Shown in pieces: positions 54,160 to 64,000 of a DNA stretch of 64,000 bases (position 1 is its first letter; each line of letters begins with the position of its first letter). A program made the position numbers and the translations under genes. This DNA comes from Pseudophaeomoniella oleicola (taxonomy: Eukaryota; Ascomycota; Eurotiomycetes; Phaeomoniellales; Phaeomoniellaceae), in assembly GCA_003868215.1 (NCBI GenBank), contig QWDQ01000016.1:372001-436000 (forward strand), given 5' to 3'. The notes beneath the pieces were generated by a model. That model saw only the letters and a list, made by a program, of their open reading frames with translations, ran no database searches and was not told the DNA's origin.

Positions 54160-56024
54160 CGTTGTCAGTGGTTCGAGATGGAGGGGCCCTGACCAAGGGA
54201 AAAGCTCGGCTTCGTCGCCTGAATGGAAGATGAAAGGTTGGAAGGGACAGAAAGCTGCAAGTCGGAATGCAGTGATTGATATGTGAAATAGCTCCCAGTT
54301 CAATGACGAAGCGCAAATAGCTGTTATTGTACTCGTTGACTACTGTTGTTCGGTGGAGAAAGACTGGGGGCGTCTAAGGGGAGCTTGGGTGGGTAATTGC
54401 TTTTTCTGTTGGAGAGCTGATAGGCCGTAATACTACGTAGTACATGGAGCTGACAGACGATCACTCAACAACAATCAAGAGAATGGCCGACGCAGATGAA
54501 CGTAAGCTGACAGAGACGATGGAGAAGAGGAGAGAAAGAGGAATGTTGTATAGAAGATGGATGTTCTGCACCTTTCTGTCTCATTGTTGACCATACCATA
54601 CATATCTTAATCACAACAACAGCTCCTGTCCCTAAGGCACAGTACCGTATCTCGATCGGTCACCGACTGCATATTGTACAGTACCGTACCATAACTTAAA
54701 TTTGGATGTTAGTTCAACGCGGCCTCCCGTCGATCAAAATGAGGGATGGTCTCACCTCAACGGAAAATAAGCATAACTCCTAACTTTGCTATCAAGAACC
54801 AGCGAGCGTCAGGGTAAAGGAAAGTGGAAATCTTTCGTTAGCGGACAAACGGCCTCCGCAAATCACCAACTGGTGATTACTGTCGCTGAAAGTTATGTCC
54901 GGTTCCGATATCTTGACTTCCGATTCTCTCTTGTGGTGATATACTTTATTATATACGTACTGAGTAATGTCATCGGTCATTAAATAAAGCGGAAATCAGT
55001 ATTCTCCTGTACTCGTCCAGGAAGGATATGGGCAAAAGCTGAAGAACATCTACAAGTATACTAGTCAATTATAGCAGATGTCGGTATTGTATAGTATCGT
55101 CTCAGCAATATGCAATATACTACGCTATATATCGCAGATACAACCATCGGTGACTTTGGAACCTGTGCAAGTACATTGCTCCGATCATCATCTAGAACGG
55201 AATCTTTGAGGCAGTAGGATTTTGGTCTGGTCAACAACTCTCCGAGTCCAGCCGTAGGCGATGCTAAGATAGACCACTTGGGTAGGTAGATTAAGGCTTG
55301 CAGCTTCATATAACGTTAGTACGTCTAAAAGGTTCCGATTCAGGCTGCACATCTAATAAACACCGTTGTTACGGAAGTAGTATCGGAGCAGTAAGTTATC
55401 ATAAATGTATTGGTGCTATCCACAGAATCAAATCATTTCTAGGTAGTATCACATAGAGCAAGCACCTGTAGATCAAACATTTCATGACGGTGCTTACGAT
55501 AGAAAATAGTGAGGTCGCTCACCGTCAAGCATGTGGCAGTGTTCGGTCCTCAAGGCGGGAGGTTCGGATAGGCGGTCTATAAAGATCTCAAGCTGCTAGT
55601 TAGAAAGACGGTACCGCCCGGTCACGGCTGTTCAACGTCTTTCTCTCTCTCACACACACACACCTAGGACCTTGTCTGGTAAGGAAGTTATCACTTGAGA
55701 TACCCCACAAACCAAGTATCCCACGAGGGCATTCCGAATGAGCCGAGCTCAACAGTGGAGACCGTTACATGAAAGGCATCTGTTGCTGCACCTGTACCAG
55801 AGCTTGGAAGCTCGAGGGATCCGCATCCACCATCAATCATGGCGCATGCACGTCGAGGGCCAAGAAGGGTCATTTCAGAAGGAACAAAGGCTCATATTCA
55901 AAAGCATCGCTAATTTACAACATGATGAATGAATCCCTGCTCCTTCCTATTACATCAAACTGTCGTAGTATACACCTCGACCATGCTTCTGCTCTCTATA
56001 ACGTATCTCTTCTCCTCTTCTAAT
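54160..56024. other. Intergenic region between citrate synthase and YHM2
   Basis: Includes the YHM2 promoter with AATACTACGTAGTACATGG at about 54428-54446 and GTACAGTACCGTACC at about 54675-54689, AT-rich sequence, and a TC/CA microsatellite at about 55640-55663. No gene recognised. Confidence 0.5.
55640..55663. repeat. (TC)n(AC)n compound microsatellite
   Basis: Short TC run followed by a CA run. Confidence 0.85.
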
Positions 56025-57567
56025 TTACAACTTAGCACCAACAAGCTTGGCATAAGCTTCTGTGCTGAAAGACTTGGGTCGTTCAATTGGTGCACCAACA
56101 GCACGGTCAATGATCAATTGAGGTAGGACACCAAGTGCACGTGAGACACCAAAGAGGACAGTGTAGTAGCTGGCCTCGGTCAATCCGTAGTATTGAAGGA
56201 GGACACCAGAATGCTAGAAGAATGTCAGCGATAGTTGATACCGGACTAAGGGGGAAATCTTACGGCATCGACGTTGGGGAATGGGTTCTTGGTCTTTCCG
56301 TGCTCAGTCAAGACACCGGGAGCAATCTTGTAAACCTGGCTGACCAACTTGAACATTGGGTCTTCTGGAAGCTTCTTCAAAGCGAACTCGCGTTGCGACA
56401 CGTAACGTGGATCAGTCTTGCGGAGGACAGCATGACCGTAACCAGGAACGACCTGGCCAGAGTTGAGAGTCGACCAAAGGTAGTCGGTGATGGCCTTGTC
56501 ACTAAGATCGTCGCCGACCTGAGACTTCATCTTGGTGAGCCAGTTCAAGACTTCTTGATTGGCCAACCCGTGGAGAGGGCCAGCAAGGCCGTTGAGACCG
56601 GCGGCAAGTGACAGGTATGGGGAGCTAAGCGCACTACCAACCAAGTGGGTAGTGTGGGCACTGACGTTCCCACCTTCGTGGTCAGTGTGAATGGTCAAGT
56701 AAAGACGCATTAACTCAATGAAATCCTTGTTTTCACCGAAGCCCAACTGGTTGGCCAAGTTGAACGAGTAGTCCTTGTCCTTTTGGATCGGCGCAACCTT
56801 TCCATCCTTGAAGATATTGCGGTAGATCTTAGCTGCGATGGTTGGAAGCTTGGCAATCAAATCGAGAGAATCCTCGAAAGTGTAGTGCCAGTAGTCTTTC
56901 TTGTTCATTCCCTTGGCGTATGCCTTCGAGAATGCGGACTCGTGCTCAAGAGCAGTCACAGCGGCAGAGAACTGCGCCATTGGGTGAAGGGTGTTTGGGA
57001 AGCGGTCGATCATTTCCTCGACAAAGGCGGGAAGGTCGGAGCGGGCAGCCCATTCGGCGGACAAATCACGAACTTGTTGTTCGCTTGGGACCTCGCCGGT
57101 CAACAACAACCAGAAAAGACCTTCGGGAAGAGGCTCCTGGCCGCCCTCAGCCTTTGGCAATAGTTCCTGGCATTCTGGGATAGTCTTGCCGCGGAACCGG
57201 ATACCCTCCTCAGAGTCGAGGACCGAACCTTCCCAGACGAGAGACTTGATCCCACGAGCACCACCATAAACTTGGTCCAGCGTCACCTCCCCGACAACCT
57301 TGGAACCATATTCCTTTCTCAACTTCTTGATTTTCTCAATCTCTCCGGGGAGCTTATCGGCGAAGGTGTCCTTTAAGGACTATTGAAGACAGTGTCAGCA
57401 TAGGTGATGCGATGGAATGCGCCAACGACGCTGACGGCAAACCGTACCTTGGTCTTTGCGGAAGAATAGCATCGAGCTCCATTAAAAGCAGCCGATTGCA
57501 CGGTTGGCTTGGAGAGGCGTGCAGTGGAGCGCAAGACGGAGTTGCCCAGTCTCAATGAAGTCGACAT
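56025..57567 (-). CDS. Mitochondrial citrate synthase with C-terminal AKL
   Basis: Minus-strand exons 57567-57448, 57379-56264 and 56213-56025 join to 474 residues. Exon 1 encodes a 40-residue mitochondrial presequence ([20 protein letters not shown]). Catalytic residues of citrate synthase are in place: His in TDHEGGN, His in GPLHGLANQ and Asp in RKTDPRY. The enzyme condenses acetyl-CoA and oxaloacetate at the entry of the TCA cycle. The chain ends KLVGAKL; AKL fits a weak PTS1 peroxisomal signal, and I recall the same ending noted for Aspergillus nidulans CitA. A methylcitrate synthase is possible in principle, but the sequence is of the main cit-1/CitA type. The promoter holds at least three TACGTA-centred sites. 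It is the tandem neighbour of YHM2, the citrate carrier. Confidence 0.96.
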
Positions 57568-59125
57568 CTTTGCGCGAGGAACAATAGCAGGTTCTACTCC
57601 AGCAGGACGTCCAATTGAAACAGTGGTGAATAGAACAGATGGGTTGAGAGGAGAGGCTTAAAGTGAAGAAAATTAGATGTTTGGGGAAGCGGAAGCGGAA
57701 GCAAAAGCAAAAGATGATGAGATGGATCAGTTGGAGAATTGTGAAAGAATCGAGATATTAGTTACTACTACGTATGGTAGATAGCTCCGGCCGAAAAGCT
57801 TACTACGTAGTTCGGACTATTCTGACCTTAACTGGTTGGGGGAGGGGACGAGGGGAGTTTAAGCAGGGAGTCGACTATCGAGTGGGAGCACCAAATTAAC
57901 AGAGTATGACGAAGTGGACCATCATCACAGATAATTGGGGAGTCCGCGGCATTTACTAGTATTACTGTGAGCTAAGCTCCAAGAAAGACGAAGATGTAAC
58001 GTAGTAACAGTAAAAATACTTCTTCACTGAGCAGATTCTCAACGGGTTAACGGCAACCTTGGCTGGTTTTACTGTAATTACAATATGTAGCGTGTAGGTG
58101 TACGTAGTAGCATAAATTCTGGTATCATCAACATCCAACGCATCTCTTTAAAAGGACTGTATAGCTATCACAGACAGGGTTCTAGATACAGTGATGCTCT
58201 ATTCGTACATGTAAAATGCACCTTCTATCCTCTTTAACGGGCCTTCAAGGAGTTCTTGTTCCCTTGCATGTCCGGATGGCATCGGTCACCGAAATATGTA
58301 GGAGATTTCGACGGTAAAAGCGGAACTAATTGATTGCTATGGGCCTCCCATGGCCTCATGATCAACTCCCCCATAGCCAAGCCTCTACATAATAATTAGT
58401 AGCAGTAGCATTATCATCGGGATTACGGACTTTCCATTGGTACTACTGACTGTTAACGTTACTGATCTCTTAGGGTGACTAAACGGTGGTACTACCACGT
58501 CTCCTCTTTCTCCTCTCCTCTTCTCTTCTCTTCTTCTCCCACTAATCACAACTTAGCCTTCTTGCCAACCTCGCCCGACTCAACATTTCTTCACCATCGC
58601 TATCACCACCGTCGCCTCCTTCATCACCATCCCATCAACCTCCCTTCTCATTTATCATCTTCCATCTCCGTCAACTAGTCTACTTCTGAATAATTTCGCA
58701 AAAATCGTCGAAGTAATCTCCCTAGCTAGTTCTACCCTCCAAACCAAAAACAGTCTGCCATCCGTAGCAGAGCAGAATTTTCTAGACCTTTTGACTGTAG
58801 CGCAGAAAACGGAAACCTCGAGTCACGAGTCACGTCTGCCTGTAACCGTCACTCGCAACCCAGAAGAACATATCGTTCTGCGCGCGTCAGTAGCTCTAGA
58901 AGTCCATCAGAGACAACAAACTAGTGCTGCAAATCTCACAGAGCATAGTTGCATAGCACCGAGACCTGGTTGCTCTCACTTCTGTACTCACCCCAGTGTA
59001 GCAGTGCTAATTTTGCTCTCTGTGCTTCATTCTGCTGTCGATCGCAAATCTTTTCTGGTCTGTATCATCTGCGCAACACTTCACTTCCCTCACTACGCGC
59101 GTAATTCGAGCGGAGTTCAGCCACT
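57568..59125. other. Divergent region between citrate synthase and SEB1/NRD1
   Basis: Contains GTTACTACTACGTATGG (57761-57777), CTTACTACGTAGTTC (about 57799-57813), GTAACGTAGTAAC (57995-58007) and GTACGTAGTAGC (58100-58111). The SEB1 side (58490-59120) is pyrimidine-rich and probably a long leader. No separate gene seen. Confidence 0.6.
57761..57813. promoter_or_regulatory. Paired TACTACGTA palindromic sites upstream of citrate synthase
   Basis: Two ACTACGTA-cored sites about 35 bases apart, about 200 bases upstream of the citrate synthase ATG. The same palindrome recurs before other genes in the window. No binding factor can be named from sequence. Confidence 0.4.
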
Positions 59126-61658
59126 ATGTCGTCGGCGGTGGCAGAGCTGGACGCGCACTTGCAGTCTATGCTCAACCTCAAGCCTCCTGGTGTATCTGGC
59201 TCTAAGATCGCAAACATCACAAGTCTTTGTACGGCGAACGTTCAGGTAAGCAACTCCCATGGGCTCTACGGTCAATCTCTGCAACCTACTAACGCTTCAC
59301 CCTCCTGCGCAGTCTGAGTCCGTCTTAATTCAAAAAATCTACACACACTTTAAGAAAGCACCAGGCACACACAAACTAGGAGTCCTCTATGTCGTAGACT
59401 CTGTCACTCGACAGTGGGTAGATCAAGCCAGAAAGGCCGGGCAGACCCTCGGCAGTGGCGCCTCGGATGGTACTTTCGCTGCCGGCGTGAATAGAGTAAC
59501 CGAGCTGCTTCCTGTGCTGATGAACGATATTATATCAAACGCCCCAGAGGATCAAAAGGTACGCCAGCAGCCTCCAGGCGTGTAATGTTCTTTCAGACGC
59601 AATATTGTTTTTTTGTTATGCACTTTTACTTTGGTCGCGAGTAATCTGTACCGGGATATATCGACTCACTCATTTCTTCTTACATTATAGGCCAAGATTG
59701 AGAAGCTCCTCGACATCTGGGAGCGCGGAAACACTTTTCCATCAGCCCTGCTCTCAACTTTCAAAGAGAAGCTCAAGACTCCTGCCAACAGTAAGTATAC
59801 ATGGCACCCAGATACTCTTTGTAGATCTACATACTCTGTGAAGAGGTTGTCTGACAATGTGGCACCTATAGATCTATCGACCACACCTAAGCAATCACCT
59901 GCCCCAGGCTTCATGCCGCTAGGGATTAATTCTCAAGATTCTGCTGCAGGCAAACCACAACCACCTCAGGACACATCCGCTATCCTTGCTGCACTAACAA
60001 ATATGGCCAAGCAGAATTCTGCCGCACAACCTGCTCCTGGTGTGCCCGCTCAATCTAGCGTGACCAATATATTAGGAACCCAAAGTGCTTTGCCACAAAT
60101 CCCGTCTTCGACTGTAGACTCTATGCCTCACGGCACTGGGCAGACTGTAAACCCTTTGGGAGCTCTACTAGCTGGACTGAGTAATACTGGCCAAAGCCAA
60201 GGTCAGGGCCCTCCGCCACCTCCGATGTCTGTACCACCAAACCCATTTGCTTCATTGCTGCCACAGTCGCAACCTCAAGCAGCGGCATCTGCACCTGCTG
60301 GTGGAGTAGATCCTGCTCAACAGCTTCAACTGCTGCAATTGCTCCAAGCTCAAAATATCCCGCAGGAGCAATGGGGCACTGCGCTTCAACTCCTTAGTTT
60401 GACAAGTGCAAATTCTGCGAAGCCGAATGTTGGTGGTCTCCCAGGTTTCCCGCCTCCACCGCCAGTGCAAAATGCTTGGGGTGGTCGGAACGAACCGTCA
60501 CGTGACGACTATGTTAGATCGCCACCGTATCGTCGACGCTCTCGTTCTCCTGGATGGGATAGACGTCGAGAACAATCTCCTCCTCGCCGCAGAGATAGTC
60601 CGGTGTATGGGGAATATCGTGGAACTTCTCCAGGTCGTAATCGTGATGGCGGTGCCAGGCGTAACGAATACCGTCAGCGAAGCCCAGCAGGTAGACGAGG
60701 TCGCCGCAGTATCTCTCCATCAAGAGAGCCGTCTGCGTTACCGCCACCTGGCCCCAAGAATGTTATTATCGATCCTAGTCTTGGTCCAGGTATGATCAAA
60801 GTATTGAGTCGAACCCTGTTCGTCGGTGGAGTTACGACATCCGAAGCACATCTCCGAGCTTTGTTCAGCAATTTTGGTATCGTCCAAACATGTATTGTCA
60901 ACCTCGACAAGAGACATGCGTTCGTAAAAATGATTACTCGAAGAGATGCGGAGAGTGCCCGTGATGGCATGGAGAATTACAAGAATGGAGATATGCAATT
61001 GAGGGTAGGTGACCCAAAAGTTATGCAAGAACTTGCCGCCAACAAACGCCTGCAGACGAGATGGGGTGTAGGGTTTGGCCCTCGTGATTGCAGCGATTAT
61101 CAAACCGGCATCAGCGTCATTCCGATTGATAGACTCACCGACGCTGATCGTAAGTGGATGTTGTCCGCGGAATATGGCGGAACCGGAGGTAGACCGATCG
61201 AGCCAGGCATGGTCGTCGAAGAACCCGATATTGAGATCGGCGCCGGCGTTTCATCAAAAGGTATGTTGAGAACTCACCTGTCTTCCAGGAAATGACTTTG
61301 ATTTCATTGTTCCCTTTCAATTGTTCTCGTTCAACATGTGCTGACCATCCCAACAGCAATCAGCCGTCGTATGGCAACCGATACTGGTGGCAGGCGTGGT
61401 CCTCAATCTTCCCGCACCGACTTTAACGGCCGCAGTGGCTATGATCGAGATGATAGCACGGGTAGACAAGATCACAGTCGAAATGGACATAACAACAGAG
61501 ATGGACAGACCCCAATGAATACTAATGGTAACATGGGTATTCCTCCCTCCGTGCCAGGCTTTGGCTTCAACTTCGCTGGTATGCCCAATATGCCTATGTT
61601 CGCACCGAACTTTCTGAACGCCGCTGGCACTCCTCAATATCCACCACCGGGACAGTAA
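59126..61658 (+). CDS. CID and RRM RNA-binding protein, Nrd1/Seb1-like
   Basis: Exons 59126-59245, 59313-59558, 59691-59790, 59872-61260 and 61357-61658 join to 718 residues. The first three exons encode a CTD-interaction domain (about 1-155; KLGVLYVVDSVTRQWVDQA, KIEKLLDIWERGNTFP), which binds phosphorylated RNA polymerase II tail. A Pro/Gln-rich stretch and an Arg/Ser-rich segment (RSPPYRRRSRSPGWDRRRE) follow. One RRM lies at about 470-560 (RTLFVGGVTTSEAHLRALF, RHAFVKMITRRDAE), then the conserved C-terminal part RWGVGFGPRDCSDY. Yeast Nrd1 and fission-yeast Seb1 have this order; they act in termination and 3'-end processing of coding and non-coding transcripts. Seb1-like function is the more likely in a filamentous fungus. 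Confidence 0.94.
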
Positions 61659-63128
61659 GATCGCAGAAATTTTCACGCTTTATCTATTTTAAACGGCGTC
61701 TACATAGGTTGACGGCAACTGCCCTATCGTTCTATGAACTCAAGGGCGGTATTGAGTGCTGACACTATTTTTGCAACCGAACGCAATCGTTCAGAGTTCT
61801 GGCATCACCTATGGATGTTCATGTACACAGTAGTGTGTTCACGACACCTGGGACGTTCTATCACACGTCTGGTCACTCCACGAAGCATATGTGCTATGGT
61901 GTTACGGAGTCTCTGGTTGCTACAAACGACGGCGCTTAACGATTCGGGAATCACGGTTGATTGGATCGGGGTGATTGGACAACAACAGTTGAGATGATCA
62001 ACCTTGACCTCTTCTTTGTCTAGGACAAAGTCATCGGCTTTTTAGGACTGTTCTTGCACAATTGCACAAGATGGTGACTGTAATTTGTCCCTTCTCGGGA
62101 ATATGATGCGCAAGTGAGTCTTACAAGGCGAAGATCAGTGCTTGAGGGAATGTTCTGTACTTTTAGGTTGATTCGTTCTGCCGTGGGTTGGAGCGACGTA
62201 ATTGGAGCTAGGATTCGAATGTGCAAGTTCCAGAGTATTCAAGCGACTGTCATTAATTAGCTATGCCCGAATGCCATACTCTATCATCCTAGATGGCTAC
62301 AGGCGAAATCATGACTGGCACTGTCGTTCACGCAGCAGATAGTGATATTATTGAGAATTGCGGAATATATTATAATCTCCATCATCCCATGTTTCCAAAG
62401 TGACGAAGTGTAATGGCCGACGGGCTTGAGCAATGAAGACATATTTACCCAAGAAGTCACCACACTATAAGTTGCTATCTATATTTATCACACTGAAGTC
62501 TTGTTTGTATTCTTACTGTCCCCCTGGTATCGGACATGAATGTTGCAGATATAGGTACATACCTTGTAGAATTAATCGATGTATTTCGCAGTGGGCATCC
62601 AATGACTTCTTTAGCAAATTGACCCCCAACATTAGGTGACCAGTGGCTACCTACTATGTAGATACGACACATCATAAGATAGCCACCGTTGGCCTCTTCC
62701 AGCGATTTGTTCTCAATAGCAAGAGGCGCAAGCCAGGCAGTTCCAAGCTGAAGGGACGAGATGAGTGGGAGGCTTCTAGAATTGTGGCGCATGAGGAGTA
62801 TGGTCAATAGCAGAGGACCCTGCTCAGCCTCACAGTGGATGCGTCATTACGGTACATCAGAGCTCCGGCTTATTACTGGGGAATACGTAGTAATAATTAT
62901 GCGCGTCTGCTACGCCCAATATATAAACGGTATCAGGATAACCCCTCCGCTTGGCATATTCTGTTTGCTACGTACTATTATCAATTCCTTTTATCTCATC
63001 TCTCAACTGTTCGTCGCAGAAGACTTTGAGTTCCTTCACATCTGAATTCACCTACATCTAATCTATTTCACTTGAACGGTCCGCAAGACCAACGAGACAT
63101 CTGATTGTATCCTTCGCGCCTTGAAGCT
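61659..63128. other. Intergenic region upstream of the WW-domain gene
   Basis: Contains GAATACGTAGTAATAATTA at about 62881-62899 and GCTACGTACTATTA at about 62968-62981. Frames here are short and domain-free. Confidence 0.5.
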
Positions 63129-64000
63129 ATGTCCGATTTCGCGCCACCTGCAGGGCCTCCTCCGCCCAAGGTGCCCGCAGGCTGGAAAGCTCAATTCAAC
63201 TCGACTTACAATGAATGGTAAGTGCAATTCGCACTTTATCCAGCTTTGCGATATTCTAGATCCCTCCTATCGTGCGCTCAAATTTGCCTCCATGATCTCT
63301 ATGCTAGACGGACTATTGGACTGACACCCATCTCAGGTTCTACGTGAACATCTACACCAAAAAGTCGCAGTGGGAGAAGCCAACAGAGCCGGTATATTCT
63401 CCACCTGGAGATGACGCGCCTCCGGGACCACCTCCTGGGTACTCAGCCGGTCCAAATGCGGCGCATGTCAGTGACACAAAAGCTCCTCTGAGCTCAAACA
63501 ACCCTTACGGTTCTGGAAGCGATCGAGGAAGTTCGGCACATGATAGCGATGCCCAATTGGCAGCTAGATTACAAGCCGAAGAGGACGCTCGTGCGCGGGG
63601 TAGCCACAGTCCATTACCTGGCGCAGCGTCGGATTACTATAGTCAGCCAGGTCAACAGCAACCATATGGAGCCCAGAGCCCTTACGGTGGTCAAAGTCCT
63701 TATCCAGCACAGAGTCCTCAACCACAAGGAAGCGATCGTGGTAGCGGAAGCAAGGGCTTTCTCGGAAAGCTTCTCGGAAAAGGCAAGCAGTCGAGCAGTT
63801 ACGGTAACTACCCACCACAAGGCTATCCACAGCAAGGTTACCAGCAGCAAGGCCCGCCTCAAGGTTATGGTGGTTATCCTCCTCAGCAAGGGTACGGTGG
63901 CTATCCTCAACAAGGTTATTATCAACAACAGCCACCGAAGAAGTCCGGAATGGGCGCAGGAGGTGCAGCCGCTCTAGGTGTTGGTGGTGGTTTGCTTGGT
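63129..64000 (+). CDS. WW-domain, Gln/Gly/Tyr-rich protein, 3' partial
   Basis: Exon 63129-63217 and the start of exon 2 at 63337 join in frame and run to the window edge (251 residues visible). A single WW domain lies near the N-terminus with both tryptophans, PAGWKAQFNSTYNEW joined to FYVNIYTKKSQWEKP, the first intron splitting the middle TGG codon. It is followed by a low-complexity region of Pro, Gln, Gly and Tyr (repeated QGYPQQGYQQQG-like units) and a Gly/Ala-rich segment that may start a glycine zipper. The layout resembles yeast Wwm1, a WW protein that interacts with metacaspase Mca1; that link is inference. The end of the gene lies beyond the window. Confidence 0.85.

Noticed and set aside
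62205-62225. TTCGAATCC-like sequence suggesting a tRNA T-arm on the minus strand
   Set aside because: No pairing T-stem, D-arm or acceptor stem around it.
1-64000. Transposons, retroelements or CRISPR arrays
   Set aside because: No transposase, reverse transcriptase or integrase frame, no long terminal or inverted repeats, and no spaced direct repeats were recognised.

Overview
The window is nuclear DNA of a filamentous ascomycete (Pezizomycotina). Genes are cut by short GT-AG introns (about 45-200 nt) with CTAAC/CTGAC-like branch sites, intergenic spaces are 0.3-2.7 kb, and both strands are used without operons. A HET-domain gene, a fungal-type Ypt1, a peroxisomal PMP47/ANT1 carrier and a Seb1/Nrd1 RNA-binding protein all fit. 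The style recalls Leotiomycetes or Sordariomycetes, but the class cannot be fixed from sequence alone. I rebuilt exon structures by eye from reading frames, splice signals and family knowledge. No transposon, retroelement, CRISPR array or intact tRNA/rRNA gene was recognised.

Left part (1-11.4 kb), conserved genes: 3' portion of a PRC2 SUZ12-like protein carrying a PHD finger (+), SSL1 of TFIIH (-), an M1 aminopeptidase with an in-frame mitochondrial-like leader (+), and the Rab GTPase YPT1 (+).

Accessory part (13-22.2 kb): a Rieske-type oxygenase with its mononuclear iron site but no Rieske cluster (+), a HET-domain protein (-), a decayed tRNA-Arg-like relic, a membrane-anchored Rieske protein that has lost the mononuclear iron site (+), and an APC-family GABA/choline-type permease (+). 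The two oxygenase-like genes lack opposite halves of the normal enzyme. This is the most unusual feature of the window and may be a split oxygenase.

Middle part (22.9-44.8 kb): peroxisomal adenine nucleotide carrier (-), a WD40 protein possibly of the Raf1/DIM-9 type (-), a patatin-like phospholipase with a C-terminal C2H2 finger (+), a four-helix membrane protein (+), RNA polymerase III subunit RPC82 (-), complex III core protein QCR2 (+), an F-box-like protein (+) and a membrane-anchored protein with two amidohydrolase domains, the second apparently dead (+).

Right part (45-64 kb): MFS sugar transporter (+), an orphan 280-aa gene (+), a 2.7-kb gene-poor stretch, the mitochondrial citrate carrier YHM2 (-) beside mitochondrial citrate synthase with a C-terminal AKL (-), SEB1/NRD1 (+), and the 5' part of a WW-domain protein (+) cut by the window edge. 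Intergenic DNA carries two recurrent short motifs: TACCT/AGGTA runs, and a TACTACGTAGTA palindrome that recurs upstream of several metabolic genes.
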